The notes: a model not told the origin generated them from the sequence alone. Shown: positions 26,501 to 38,460, counted from the stretch's first letter. The stretch: DNA of 64,000 nucleotides from Hypomesus transpacificus (GCF_021917145.1 NC_061071.1:770460-834459); one strand, 5' to 3'. Numbers and translations: made by a program.

Positions 26501-26786
26501 ATACAGTATGTTCCGCATGCCAGTGGCAGTAGTTCCTCAACTGAACACGTGTCCAGGAAATGTTTGTTTGTATACCAAGGGTATAATAATGTAGCATTAA
26601 AATGTGTTTTTCCAACTTCTTATTTTCTTGTGCCTTCAGGAATCAAATGGTATTGGGTCCAAGACTGTAATTGAGTACAGGACTCAGACAACGGCAAGAC
26701 TGCCAATTGTAGACTTGGCCCCCATGGACATTGGCAAGGCGGATCAGGAGTTTGGTTTGCACATTGGGCCAGTTTGTTTCTCCTAA
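8414..26786 (+). CDS. col5a2: Fibrillar procollagen, type V alpha 2 (clade A), with three VWC domains
   Basis: I read 56 coding exons totalling 4971 bp (1656 residues). Signal-peptide exon 8414-8504; VWC exons 11322-11546, 11885-12094, 12553-12771; minor helix and telopeptide exons 13085-13101, 13227-13259, 13484-13516, 13887-13940, 14104-14196, 14522-14596; 42 helix exons from 14703-14747 to 25102-25209, mostly 54, 45, 99 or 108 bp; C-propeptide exons 25369-25720, 25908-26098, 26175-26417, 26640-26786. The helix is exactly 1014 residues. Assignment rests on the fibrillar C-propeptide (seven cysteines, block [12 protein letters not shown], end IGPVCFS), the VWC N-propeptide, and blocks matching COL5A2 such as [10 protein letters not shown] and the telopeptide EKSG with its cross-link Lys. 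Type V collagen nucleates and limits the width of type I fibrils. Human COL5A2 has 1499 residues; two extra VWC domains explain most of the difference. Which teleost paralogue (a or b) cannot be told here. Confidence 0.93.
8505..11321 (+). other. col5a2: col5a2 intron 1 (2.8 kb)
   Basis: Mostly AT-rich unique DNA. It holds a short GA run (8643-8660), a small direct repeat of the 'aaacacagcatccct' type at 8772-8801, and a possible alternative terminal exon with AATAAA at 9232-9237 (see findings). The short open frames in it have no recognisable domain. Confidence 0.6.
11322..11546 (+). other. col5a2: col5a2 VWC domain 1 exon
   Basis: A symmetric phase 1-1 exon of 225 bp encoding one von Willebrand factor C module: ten cysteines in the usual spacing (SCTENG, CKICVC, VVC, VQC, TGC, CCPVC), followed by a Ser/Thr/Pro-rich linker. 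VWC modules in fibrillar procollagens sit in the N-propeptide and can bind BMP/TGF-beta ligands. Confidence 0.9.
11885..12094 (+). other. col5a2: col5a2 VWC domain 2 exon (near-copy of VWC 1)
   Basis: A symmetric phase 1-1 exon of 210 bp. The VWC module differs from the preceding one at only about eight bases over some 190 bp (four residue changes), while the flanking introns look unrelated. The linker after CCPVCSQ differs and is shorter. Confidence 0.9.
12553..12771 (+). other. col5a2: col5a2 VWC domain 3 exon
   Basis: A symmetric phase 1-1 exon of 219 bp with a third, more diverged VWC module ([15 protein letters not shown], then CRMCVC and CCPLCD). By position next to the minor helix it is the best candidate for the orthologue of the single VWC of tetrapod COL5A2, but sequence alone does not settle that. 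Confidence 0.9.
15904..15928. repeat. (ACT)n microsatellite in a col5a2 intron
   Basis: About eight ACT units in the intron before helix exon 15955-16008. Confidence 0.9.
17382..17402. repeat. (TA)n microsatellite in a col5a2 intron
   Basis: TA dinucleotide run followed by a T-rich stretch, in the intron before helix exon 17593-17691. Confidence 0.85.
17912..18060. repeat. Imperfect GATG/GATA-rich tract in a col5a2 intron
   Basis: Degenerate tetranucleotide-type repeats (gatggataaatagagag, gattgatggatggaggg, tagatggatg) fill this intron before exon 18099-18206. Confidence 0.7.
18940..19180 (+). mobile_element. SINE-like teleost repeat, copy A (col5a2 intron)
   Basis: Begins near aggtacactcttgcactttt and ends with ggataaaagcctctgctaaa followed by a taaatg-type tail. 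A second copy at 52007-52206 shares the start, the middle (ttttggctaccc.caatgttt) and the end in the same order and orientation. The 3' end motif is common to LINE-tail-sharing SINE families in teleosts. Both copies are diverged and inactive. Confidence 0.75.
21031..21206. repeat. 88-bp tandem duplication in a col5a2 intron
   Basis: Two head-to-tail copies start at tggcatacagttagtcc (21031) and tggtatgcagttagtcc (21119), with a period of 88 bp. Both continue through matching stretches such as ttgttgaga(a)..gtct. The copies have diverged noticeably. Confidence 0.8.
25369..26786 (+). other. col5a2: col5a2 C-propeptide (fibrillar NC1) exons
   Basis: Four exons (25369-25720, 25908-26098, 26175-26417, 26640-26786). 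After the last triplet comes [16 protein letters not shown], where an Asp-Asp pair resembles procollagen C-proteinase sites, then an acidic Pro-rich linker, and the trimerisation domain with seven cysteines (KTCQD, KQC, VFC, ETC, FHC, DGC, PVC) and one N-glycosylation site (NVT). Seven rather than eight cysteines fits an alpha 2(V)-type chain, which needs partner chains. Confidence 0.92.
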
Positions 26787-27420
26787 ACTCAAACACATGA
26801 ACAGAAATCGTTAGCCCTTTAAGGAGATTATCTTCTTCACAGAATGCCTTTCTCATTGTTGTTTGAATTTTGCAATGCAATTGAAGAAACAACCCTAATG
26901 TCTGTAGTCTGTGGCCAGTCTCTTCTACAGTATTCTATTTTCATGGTGGTAAGATGTCAAAAGCCACTCTAAGGGGTAACCCAGAGACTCTTGAACTACC
27001 TGCTGAATTGTTCAGTCATGTACATACTGTCAGGTCTGCTATTGAAATATTTATTGTGTCCAGAAATCTAAATTTGTTTTATTCTTAATTGAAAACATGC
27101 ATGCAAATGGATTCAGGCCCCAGAAAGAGAATCTACAGTATGTCCCAATTTTATCTTAGTTTGCTGAGGATTTTTTATGGAAGAAAAATATTTAGGGTTT
27201 TTAATATATGATGATTTAGGCTTGTAAAAAAGGTGTTCAAATGAGGGTTTGTATATCAATGTTTCCTTGTTGATGACAAAAAGTTTGATAGTAAAGGCAA
27301 CATCATGTAATTTTCCTGCAAATTTGTCTCTTATCTTTTAAGATTTTTTTATATTTTTAATTATTTCTGGGTGATTGTTATATAATTTTAATGTTAAATA
27401 AAAAGAATGAATGTATGTAT
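26787..27420 (+). other. col5a2: col5a2 3' UTR
   Basis: AT-rich sequence after TAA with an AATAAA poly(A) signal at 27397-27402. No coding potential seen. Confidence 0.65.
27397..27402 (+). terminator. col5a2: col5a2 poly(A) signal
   Basis: AATAAA about 610 bp after the stop codon, in a T/A-rich context. It lies only about 60 bp from an AATAAA on the opposite strand at 27464-27469. Confidence 0.6.
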
Positions 27421-27463
27421 TTTGAATCAAAAATACATTCTTCAAAAAGGAGTGGGTGAATAA

Positions 27464-27469
27464 TTTATT
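27464..27469 (-). terminator. gulp1: Candidate gulp1 poly(A) signal
   Basis: TTTATT on the + strand, i.e. AATAAA for gulp1. It would give gulp1 a 3' UTR of roughly 950 bp and place its 3' end almost against that of col5a2. Confidence 0.4.
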
Positions 27470-28413
27470 CATAACAAATCAAAATCTGTGATATTTCTAT
27501 GTTGTAGAGACAATCGGAGGATATTATTTGACCGTACAAGAGAGTGGAATTCAACCACTATTCTGTCAGGTTTAAGTAACATAATGGGAATGATACATGC
27601 TTGCGTAATTATACATAATATTGGGTTTGTAATGCGTAATTGTGGTGGGATAATTTCTGTAATTGATAACCTTATTTTGGAATAAACTAGCATACAGGAT
27701 GCAAGAAATAGGAATATACCTGACAGAAACCTCAAAATATGCTGTTTAATATAGTTTTTCATTCAAAGAAAGGCACAGATTAAAATCTGAACCAATGAAC
27801 CACTTGTATATTTTCATTAACGTGGCGGTCTTCAAAGAAACACGTTTTCTAAAGAAATTATCATCTTGTATTGTTTAGTGTTATCGTCTTCTTCAGAGGT
27901 GTTTTTATACACTTCCGTTTGTACATTCATTCCCTTTTTACCCTTTGTCATTAAAAGTGAATCTAAATGTAAATTAGGTTAACTTTCAATAGCATAGAGT
28001 ACTAATACTGTACAGTACAAAGTTGCAATAGTGATTGAGATTGGGATTGAGTTTCGAAACGTAATATCCCGATTTATAATGGGACACTATGGTGAGTGTC
28101 AAGGGACCACTTTAATGTGCTTTGTGGTGCAAGATAGTAGAAAACATCTTTACAATTAGCATTCACACACATCTGGACAAATGTAAATAATGTTGACAGA
28201 TACAAATATTACACCAAAAGACATTCTCATTTCAGTATTTTGTCCTTAAATTATACTGTACGTATTTCCATATGCTTAAAGACAATCTAAAGTAGTCAAC
28301 ATTTGGCCTGGCTTTGATCACAATAAACAGTTAAGAAATATGGAATAAACACACAAAGATTATGGTGTCTATATACAGTGAATGGTTTGCTAAGAAAAAA
28401 TAAGGTTTTGCTA
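27470..28413 (-). other. gulp1: gulp1 3' UTR (inferred) / convergent intergenic DNA
   Basis: No coding exon or repeat is visible. The extent as UTR depends on use of the signal at 27464-27469. Confidence 0.4.
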
Positions 28414-31400
28414 TTAGCAGCGACTGTCCACAGGGTCCATGGAGAAGATGGTGCCTTCCAGTGTTAGTCCCATATTGAACCCCTCCTTAAGAACAAGATA
28501 CAACAGGTTTAAGTCAGTAAAAAAAATAGATCAGCCAAAAGAGTCCTAGATATCATTAGCTTGAGTCTAAAGTACAGCCTAATGCAAACAGTTTGAGTTT
28601 TTAGACAATTTTATCCATCTCTAATTTAGGTGTCAAGAGACATCATAAACCATGCAACAGCCAGAGAATGTGGCAAGTGACACGTAAGGGAAAGTGTACA
28701 AACCATCGTTGACGCTGCATGTTAGAAAGAAAGAGATAGGTTACACACACTGTTCATTTCTGCTGGATATTACTTGTTTGGTAATTAACCATTGAAATGA
28801 GCAACTTATGATGATTTAGTATATAATTCTCTGAATAGAAAGTGGGAGGGACAGATTAGCCATTTAAAAAAAGTGGGTGAGCCATGTCCCACCAATGTGT
28901 GAAGAAACCTATGCCTCTTTTTTCAATTCAATTAAATAAAACTACCAAATGACAAAGCTTGTTCAAGGGAAACACAATATAAATATTTTCTGTCAGCAAA
29001 ATAAATGCAGCATATTTTTATTGCATCTTCACTGCTTACATACCTGCATCTCATCCAGTTTAGATTGAACGTGTGGAGGGAAATCTGTTGCGTTGCAGAT
29101 AAACGGATTGAAAGGTGGCGCTCCAAACACATCTATGTCTAAAGGAATAAAAGGATTGAACAAGCAAAGAGAGGGAAACCATTGACACAGAATGTAAATC
29201 ACAACCAAGTACAATACTGACCTCTTTCTTGGAGTGCAACAGGTGGTGGAGTTGGAGGAACTGGAGGGGGGGAGGTGCCATTCATTGAGTTGTTCGCGAC
29301 AGGGGATGCAGAGGAAAACGGTACCATGTCAAAAACATCAGTGGGCAGAACGTCCAACTGAATACTTCCAGCCTGGAGGGGGAGTGAGTGTGGGGGGGAA
29401 GGTGAGTAGGGGGAGTACACAAAAAGCTTAAGATATATGATTGTCGTACAGTATAAAATATGTGTGAACCTCTATGAAACCCTTCAAGTTAAACAGTGGG
29501 AGATAGCAAAACGACACGCATAAATCAAAATAATTAAGTATTAAAAATAAGAAAGGAACCAATTTTTATTTGACATATTATTATTTGTATTACTCGTGGA
29601 CGAGGAACACAGCATCCACTTTGTAGCTTTTGGAGCAGGGCTGGTTTGGAGGGTGGTGGTGTTAGTAGGCCTGTTGAGAAGCTGGATTCTGGAGAACTTG
29701 CAGGGGTTAGAGAGACAGAGGACATCTCTAGACAGGATAGAGATTTTAGGCTGCCGCACCAAAACATTGACGATGTCCGCTGCAACATGTTGGGTTTGCT
29801 AACAGATGTTAAGTGGAGATGCTGAAAAGAGAATCAACACATTAAACTAGGAATGAGGAACTGCATCAGGTTAATGTCAGTATTACGTATCCCAAAGTGG
29901 TTAAATGTTAGTTTGTGTTACACCAAAAATAGATGGCCATTGATATCGGAATTATTCTGTACAATGTTATTTATTTATATACGTTTACTTGGTTGCTTAG
30001 GTCAAGCAATCAGATTGGTTCATAACCTTGGTTTCTGCTTTGCATCAGGCCTAACAAACGCCCCTCAGCTGTGATATCATAACCATATACCACAGGCCTT
30101 GCATGAGCTATTACTTAAAAATATGTATCCTATATCAATGGAAATCTATTTTACATACAGTATATACTGTAAATATATACATTGTATATATACAGTTTAT
30201 ACACTGTTTTAACAGACAGAGAAAGCACAGAAAGACAGTGATTTACTGTAAAAAGCTTTTTGCCATACCGGTGAATCTATTAAGTGCTCTTCAAGATCTT
30301 TTAGTCGCTTTTTTAATTTGAAATTTTCAGTTTCCAAGTCTTGAATCTGAAGGACACAAACATGTTTGTCTATATTATGAGTACATTGCAAAATATTTTT
30401 TTTTTTGTATCAGCAATAACATTTGAGTAATCACATGCCATACACACACATCAACATAGAAGTAAAATAGAGGGAAATATAAGAACATTGAACACAAAAA
30501 CTACAGTGCATAATTCTCCGTTGATCCAAGACAGATTTTTTCTTTTCTGTATTTACAGTGAGCTTAGAGTAGCGTTTAACATACTCTTTTCTGCAAGCTG
30601 CCAATCTGCTTCCTTGTTTCCACATCCTTGCCCCCAGACTCCAGGAACTTCCGGTATGCTAATTCAAAGGCTCGCCCAATGGTTACAGTTATCTCTTCAG
30701 CCTGCAAGCCATGGCGTGTTGGTATCAAACATTTGGTTAGAATCCATAAATGGATAGATTCCCCTCTCACATTTACGTTCCTCATCTAGACAGTTATAAA
30801 AGGCTGACATTCCATCATGTTTCTGCACTGGTTAGTGGTGCATTTAGTTGGCCCCAATCAATATAGGTTAACCCCATATCGAGAAAAGAGAACACTGCAT
30901 CTGCATCTGATCAATACTTAAAATAAATAAATAATGAAAGTACTGCTTACACATTTTTCACTGTCAAACACATAGCAGAGGTGTTTCTTGCTCTCTGGTT
31001 CTGTGCAGATGTAGGTGACTATCCTCTTGTCTGTTTTGTCATCAGCGCAGAAGGATATCCTATGCAACTGACAATTGTGCTGTATGTCCTGAGTTGAGAA
31101 AAAAAGAACAGTTTCATGGTACTCTAGAACCTGGATGGGAAAGCAGACGATTCATGAATGACAAAATGGATCTGAACTTGACTTACTTTTGTCTTCGGGT
31201 CTAATAGTTTCACTCCGTAGATAGATATCTGCAACTCCACTTTAGGGGTTTTGTGTCCCTCAGATTTCCTGATATGTTTTTGAAACTAAACAAGTGTAAC
31301 ACAAAACACATCACAGACAGCATTCTACTCCCCCCCAGCCAAGTCTCAATCTCACACCAAGTCATTTCACAGATACAAAATGATGATTATCAGTACCTTT

Positions 31401-32618
31401 AGCTTTCTGACTGCCACCCTAACAATATCTGTTCCTTTGGGTTGGGACACCTCGGTCACTCCAAGGAACTGAAGGGACAAAAAATCATCATGTCATTACA
31501 GTAAATGCATGTCAAAACATCTTCCACAAGCACACACACACAAACAAAACATACACACACACACGCACACCATACAGTGGTGATAACAATAACAATAGAG
31601 ATTTTATTAAGGAATGATCTACCAGTTCACACTAACCAGTAGATGGTGGCATTTCATAATTTACAATACGTGACATTTATGCTAAATGTTTCATGTATCA
31701 ACCATTTTAAACATAATTTATTGAAATCATTTATTGGATATTTGATGATTTGTAACAAGTCATTTGCGGCATTTCTCACGGCACCTACTGTATTATGAAC
31801 CAGTTCCAGAGCTCCAGTAAATCCTGCCTACCTTAGCATTGTATGTTATGTGACTGTTCACCAAAGACTCAGGAGAGGGCATCACTGTTTTATCTATAGA
31901 AAGAATTAGATCTGTCTCATAAACAACATCAAGGTGATCGCACACTGATACAACAAAGCAGAGAAAAAAGGCTCTCTATCAGAACAAAGCACACAGTGTG
32001 TGAAGCTCATTTACATATGTATAAAGTATATTGATAACAGAAGGCTGGTGATATATAGGAGCATAATTACATAATATAATACATGGATATCATATTTTCT
32101 GGGTTGGAAACTATTATAAAGCATATATAGCAATATTGTGAGTTGGTCAATGTGAATAGTGTGTGACACATTTTTGAAGCATTGGCATTTTTTGCACCAA
32201 TTACCAAATCATTATGTCAGTCCATCTTCCCTCAAACAGATTAATCAGATAATCAAACAGGATCATCAAAACTAACTTATGCAGTAATGCAATCGTGGAT
32301 CTATTCAATTCCAAAATATCTTTTTTCTCTGCTAAATTAGCATTCACAGACCACTACCCATTATCTCCTTTTCAGCTATGTTTTCCACATTAGTGAATCT
32401 TGTTTAAAGCCTTTTGTTCCATGTCACCAAGCTGATTGTTTGATGTTGAAAAGGAACTACCCGTGGCGGCTAATCACTGTCTAATTGTTTGATGTGGTAC
32501 TGTAAGGAGGGTGGGTAGCAGGCAGAGGTGGATGTGGGGGTCACAAGAGATTGGGTTCTGTGTTCTCAAGTAATGCGATCAAGCTCTTACCTTTTCGCCT
32601 GTTAAATGCTCTGTTCAT
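28414..32618 (-). CDS. gulp1: GULP1: PTB-domain engulfment adaptor (CED-6 family)
   Basis: Eleven coding exons in transcript order: 32618-32591, 31893-31832, 31468-31397, 31285-31187, 31088-30951, 30701-30585, 30346-30269, 29821-29594, 29372-29222, 29138-29044, 28485-28414; 1140 bp, 379 residues. The product starts [20 protein letters not shown]. The PTB domain spans about residues 20-158 ([74 protein letters not shown]). A coiled coil follows ([15 protein letters not shown] to LEEHL), then a Pro-rich tail with [17 protein letters not shown] and the end [23 protein letters not shown]1 binds NPxY tails of LRP1 and stabilins and promotes uptake of apoptotic cells in the cytosol. Human GULP1 has 304 residues; the surplus is one extra in-frame exon (29594-29821). 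Fish may have two gulp1 paralogues; I cannot say which this is. Confidence 0.95.
29594..29821 (-). other. gulp1: Extra 228-bp in-frame exon of gulp1
   Basis: Bounded by ttttcAG and GTaata, it starts and ends in phase 0 between the coiled-coil exon and the Pro-rich tail exon, so it can be included or skipped without a frameshift. It encodes 76 residues rich in Ser, Leu, Pro and Cys, including [20 protein letters not shown]. The human protein has no counterpart at this position. Confidence 0.7.
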
Positions 32619-32657
32619 GTTGGAAGAGTCTGAGACGGGCTCTGTTATGGTTTAATC
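32591..32657 (-). other. gulp1: gulp1 exon 2 with start codon and 39 bases of 5' UTR
   Basis: The acceptor ttttccAG lies just upstream at 32658-32659. The exon carries 39 bases of leader, then ATG at 32618 in the context caacATGA, and a donor GTAAGA after position 32591. The first nine codons give MNRAFNRRK. Confidence 0.75.
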
Positions 32658-34386
32658 CTGGAAAAGAGAAAACAGGGAACAGCGAAAACAAGGTAAACAG
32701 CATTGAATAACAAATAAATGAAGCAATTAAAAAGTCTATCTAAAATTAAATAGACAGCAATATTATATGTTTGATTGTCTTTATAAGGCAGTACTCTTAA
32801 ATATTAATGTTTAAAATAAAATGTCAATAATAAGTCTTGATAGCAAATGCCAAAGTTATTTGAAAACTCTTGGGAACTTTTTGATCCTGCATTCTGGAAT
32901 CCAGATTCAGCATGGGTGGAATCCCATACAAGCCAAAATACAACAGGAAATATTAAAATGTGTTCACAAACACATCCAAACATATTGAGCAGGTGGTGAA
33001 TTGTGAAATTGCCCTACATTGCCTGTCTGAGCATAAATCACTGCAAAATGTTCCGCCATCAAAATGCATTCCTTTGAGCTTATCCAGATCCATTAGGTCA
33101 ACAGAATACAAAGCTTTAGCCAGAGCTTAACTTTAAACTCAAACATAACGTGTTTGTGGCGTGATCGTTGAATTTCTTTTCTCCTTTATTTACCTCTCCT
33201 TTGAAGGACAAGTAGGGTGGATAGTCCAGTCCTATCTATATATGGGGAACTCCAATGAGTCCCCATAATTACTTCTAAGGAATACACAAATAATCAATGA
33301 GGAATAAGATCTTAGGGCGGCAATTTAAACAGTTCTCCACAAAGCAAGCGCTCAATACCCCTTTTTCTTCCACAACTTCCTTAAACCAGTCTGATTATAA
33401 TACTAATGTATCCTAAATTCTCCTGCAAGGCACAGCAGCCTGTTTGTTCTGCTGACCTGGTCTCCAGATCCTGATGCTAAAGCTGTGTCAAGTCAACAGG
33501 GGAGGTCACATGTCAGGCTGTGGTTCTCTATCAAGCCACTCACTGTACTTACTGAAAGATAGCTATCCTGACCACCGCAATGCCAAGCACAGTAAGTCCC
33601 AAGGAAGTTAAATGGCTTCACATTTCCAATCAGTTAAACCACATGTATGGAATAGTTTTTAAGATTTGCACTGAGGTGTGTGTGTTCTTTATACTGCACA
33701 TCAGTTGCTACACTGGATTTCATAGCTATGTAGTGAGGTGTCTGTGTGCATATATCAGTGTGTGCTTGCATGTGATTGAGAGGGTACGTGGGAAAAGACA
33801 AAGCACTCTAGAATAATGAAGTAGGTCCATAAATCTCATTGAGTGATTCCCATGTGACCCCTATGTGGCTTAAACCGTTTTTAATAATTTCGCTCTAATC
33901 TTCATGGCTGGTTTTGCATGATAAAGACTTTTACCCAGAGAACAAGTACTGTCCAAGACACATATATAATGTGACCATATTTTACTGTCATCCATTGATT
34001 TTCAAGCAGTGTTTTCTTTCTGAGACAGAAATCCTCAAGGACAAAGGAAGACTAAACAAAGATTTGTACAGTGATCCTGCAGTTCACTGTCAGTTAACTA
34101 GAAAGTAGAGAACGTTTTCTGGGTTTAAAGAAACGACTGTGCTCCGAGAGTTAAGCCTTTGCTGACATTTTGTGTTTTTCTTTGCTTTGCTACCTTATTA
34201 TGTTTGAAATGTATAAAGCACAGAACAATGATTTATCAGGGTCTTAAACTAATACAACTGAGATAGATGTCAGACTGTAGTATGCACAGAGATGAAGGAA
34301 TTATCTCCACCAACCGATATGAACAGAATGGAAGGGAGACTTACTGGACACTATCAGGATAAGATAATGTAACAACACAAATAATA

Positions 34387-34443
34387 CAATACTGTAACAA
34401 TACTAAAATCATACAGTACTGTAATAATACTAACATCATACTG
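34387..34443. repeat. Imperfect 28-29 bp tandem repeat, about two copies
   Basis: Copies read caatactgtaacaatacta.. and cagtactgtaataatacta.., each followed by a/c-catcata, with a partial third start (ctgtactgtagc). Confidence 0.6.
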
Positions 34444-37227
34444 TACTGTAGCGTTGTACATTATTGATTGCATGTACTGTGTGTTCCTTAGATTATGGCA
34501 ATCACTTATCTACAGTACATATCTGCCTACGGATTCAAATCAGTCCCCCCCATTCAGTACACACCAAAACAATGAATCTGGCTCATATTGATTAGGCCTA
34601 AGGCAATCCTGATGAAGCATGTAATCTCCATAATAACAGCATGAATGAGGGATCTCAATGCTTTGCTTTGCCTTTCAAGATTTACATTATCTCTGGTTTG
34701 TACAGTAGCATCAGTATCTTTAATAACACTTAATAAAAAAATAATTAAATGGAATCATCGGTGCATCTAGACATGAAATTGTACTATCAAGAAAAGCAAT
34801 GAACTATATCAGAGTGTATCTCTTGTTTCAAGACAAGTAAATATTGCTTTCAAATGGAAATGGTAAAGTGTGTCTAGGAGTTCAGCTTGAGCAGTAGAAA
34901 GTAAAAAGGTCACTTTATCACAAAGTAGGTCATGGATACAGTATGTCTTAAATGATACATAGCTGAAGATGCACCAAACTATCTGTTTGTTGCACCTGCA
35001 AAGAAAACGTGATACAAATGTTTTAATTGGGAAAATATTTGGTGCATTATGCTATAAATCACAAAATCCAATGTATGGCATATAAGTCTATATTTTAGCT
35101 GACATAACCAAGCATCACGTCACTTTATCTAGAGCTTTCATGACTAATTGAGCCAAGCAGTGCATTCCCCAAAGAACTCAGATGCTTGTGCAATTGAGTC
35201 TCACTGTTCTCACTGAGAGACTGAGGCTATCATGTAAAACAATTACGAACATCTTATCTGAAAAGAGGTTGTTAATGTTATACAGCTATACCAAAAATCA
35301 ACACAGTTTTGGATCTATGTAGTCAGATCATGATATGCCACACTGACCAGTGATTAGGATACTGTTGCAGTTGCACACATTGACAATACTGCTGTAGAAA
35401 GCCAGGAAGCTTAACTGAGCAGAGATGTCTGGAACATCTGTCTTCTGATGGATGCCAAGGTCCAAACCAGTGGGACTGTGCCTCATTTCAGAACCTGCTA
35501 TCTAGCTCTTGCAGAAAGACCAAACTCAACTAAGCCCATTTACCACCACAATTACACAGCAAATGCTGCATTGGGCTGACATTGGTTTGGACCACAAACA
35601 TTCCAAAGCCAACAATGCAAGAACACCAAAGGGATTGTGGAGGACAATGACACTGACAGACAGAAGACTATGAAATGATAGACAGACAGAACAGCAGATG
35701 TGACCATTGGAGAAAAAAACATGGGGATAGGAAGAGCTTTTTCCTTTCTTTTTTTTCCCCAAACAACATCTGGCTAAAACATGAAATCTGCCTCAAGACC
35801 CATTTCTAAACCCTCAGTCCTGAGACTTTTTCCTGTTTCTCCAAGGCTGGAAATGACATCATATGTGCCCTGCCCCATTCAAAAACATGTATTGTAGATG
35901 CAGAGATACAGATCTTGTCTACTATATAATATTCTATATTTAGAATGTGCTGAAAAACCTGCCTTGATTCACAGTTTGTCGAATGTAGATTTAACTCGAT
36001 CATATATCTAAACGACATAAAATATGTTAAACTGTATTATTGTTATTGTTGTCCTGACAACAGAAACAATGGGCTTATTTTGGCAAACATTGTGAACATT
36101 AATTTGCCTCTGTAAAACCAATGATGAGAAAAACTGATGCAAGTACTGCACATTTTATGCTAAACAAATAGCCTACTTGATCCATATTGTACTAACCTAA
36201 GTTTTAGGAGAAGAAAGGAACAAAAAAACAAGGTGATTAATTAGTCTTGTGATAAATTATAGTGTTCAATCACAGAATTCAATAAAGACTGATTGAACAA
36301 GAAGAGCTGGAAAACCAGTGAATAGCTGGCAGCCATCCTTGCCTAAAAGAAATTAAAGAAAAAATAAAGAAAACAATTCCGTTCACAGTGTCCAATAGAG
36401 TTGAAAGGAACCATAATCATTCCTCCAGTATCAGCAGTATCTAAATTAGGATCAAACACATGGGCATTCCTCGATGAAATGATGAATGGTGTTTTAAAGG
36501 GAGCACACCATACCACATTGATTTTTAGTCCACACTAATCTGTTTTAAAGGAAACCAGATGTTGTGCACATACTGGCTAGTACCAATCAATTTGAGCAAT
36601 TGTGAAAATTCAAAAGGGAATAAGAGGACTCAAATCAACCAGAGCAAAACTGTACTTGTAGAACAATCACCAATCATGCAAGACATGCACAGGTGGTGAC
36701 AGAAATATTTCCCCCAAGCAAGCACAGCAGAGGGCAACAAATACGAAGGTCACGTGCAAAGAAGTATTACACATTTGATTAATTGGTATTAAGGCCAATG
36801 TAACCTAATCTAACCTGTGTGCACTGCCCATTTATGATGTGTATAGAAAACAAGGATGTTCACGGTAAGAATGCTTATAGACGTGGAGAGTCACATTAGG
36901 AAGGCTATGCCTTGATTCTGAACTGGACGATGCTTGTCTATCACTGGTACTTACTTCATGTCCCACTTATGAGTGTGGGTTTAGGGGCAGAGAATGGGAC
37001 ATGTCCCAACCATTGAAACGTCCCCACCAATATTTAACAGCAGAGTGGGGGTTGTCTTAGCATGATGGGGTGATAACAAATGTTGCTCACACCAATGTCC
37101 AGCTCCCTTATTCTGTGCTCTCAGCATAGAGTCATGAGGTCTTATTATTTTCTTTGGGTACAATTTACCTGCAGGTAATCTCCATGGGGATTGAACCACC
37201 AGCCTCCCCATAACTGTAGATGATACA

Positions 37228-37310
37228 ATTCAATTTTCAATTCAAGTTTATTGTCATATGTACAGAATACACAAGTATACAAGTACATTCAAAAGCTTTG
37301 TGCCGTACAT
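37228..37310. repeat. Dispersed teleost repeat fragment
   Basis: The stretch ttcaattcaagtttattgtc followed by atatgtacagaatacac is familiar from many teleost loci as an interspersed element end. Recognised from memory of the motif only; a repeat library search is needed to name it. Confidence 0.4.
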
Positions 37311-38314
37311 ACCAGCACATACCCATCCCACCCTACTCATTCTCTAACCACCCTTGTCTAAATCGAGTTTATTGCCTCACACAATCAGTCTAGTCTCTTG
37401 CCAGTCAATATAGCTGGCTAATTGGCTTAACCATCTTCATTAGTGTTCTGATTGCCAAGCCAACTGCTGTCCATAATGAGTTAAGCGGAAACTCTGCTTC
37501 ATCAAGGCAAGAAAAGTAGATTTATATCCACTGGCACAGAAATTCTGAAACACAGTACACAGTGCACAGTCGGTACAGACTCCTCATTATGAAATCTATT
37601 TTCTCTTTTTCTCTTTTTTTCATCCTCAGGCTGGTTTTATCCGTTTTATACTCAATGTATGTATAACAATACGTTTTAGTAGGCCAATAATATATACATA
37701 TTTCCATTTAAAGAATGCCGGCAGACAGGGCTGAAAAGCTGTTATTGGCCAAATGTTGCAGGCTTCAAGCGTTGCAAAGCCCATTGCAGATTAATTACTT
37801 TGAAGTGTCTCACACTTTGGACAACCATGGACACCTACCGTTGTTTTAGCTGTTGCATTGGACGCAACGGTTACAGAGCGAGCGTATTTTATCCAAATAT
37901 ATATTCACACCCTCAACTTTTTCAACATGCTGGTTCAGCAAGCACTTTTCCACAGGCTCTTTGCTGTTCGATGTAAAAAAAAAATGCTTTTGTTTAGCTG
38001 CACATCGTTTCGGGTTGCAATTTGGCTCCATACATGTGTATGGAGTGCACTACTGTAGAATATCGACATATAATACTCTTCTGCTTTTCAAAAACGATCT
38101 ATTTCATAATTTGGTTATGGCCACTACAAGTGCACTCAAAATTGATGACTGCTGTCACATAACACACGAATAAAAATATAAGATAAATTCAAACGTTAGC
38201 TGCATACACTGCTTAATGCACTTCCTCTGTTTTTTTGCTTTGACTGAAAATAAGTTTCGTATGCATCCTACATAAACATAATTATTTTAAGAGATTTAAA
38301 GTGGAATTACTTAC

Positions 38315-38450
38315 CACTGAAGGATGAATGGTAAAAGCGTGTTGTAGTCACATTGAACTGGTGCGAATTGAATGGATTGGTTAAATCAAAATTCCTTTTC
38401 CCCTCCACTAGCCGTCTCTGGAAGCACAGTGGTACAGTACGGCCGCGCTT
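38315..38450 (-). other. gulp1: gulp1 non-coding first exon (inferred)
   Basis: A strong donor on the - strand (CAGTG|GTAAGTAA) at 38315/38314 follows a locally GC-richer block containing ggccgcgc. Joined to exon 2 at 32657 this makes a 5' UTR. The 5' limit is a guess from the base composition change and the CRE at 38461-38468. Confidence 0.5.
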
Positions 38451-38460
38451 CAAAACTTGG

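Larger units (their letters stand above)
32658..38314 (-). other. gulp1: gulp1 first intron (5.7 kb)
   Basis: No coding exon is seen. It holds an imperfect 28-29 bp tandem repeat of the aatactgtaacaatact type near 34387-34443 and a short dispersed-repeat fragment at 37228-37310. Other open frames are short and featureless. Confidence 0.5.

Noticed and set aside
30103..30391. 72-codon + strand frame over gulp1 coiled-coil exon
   Set aside because: Antisense to a confirmed gulp1 exon.
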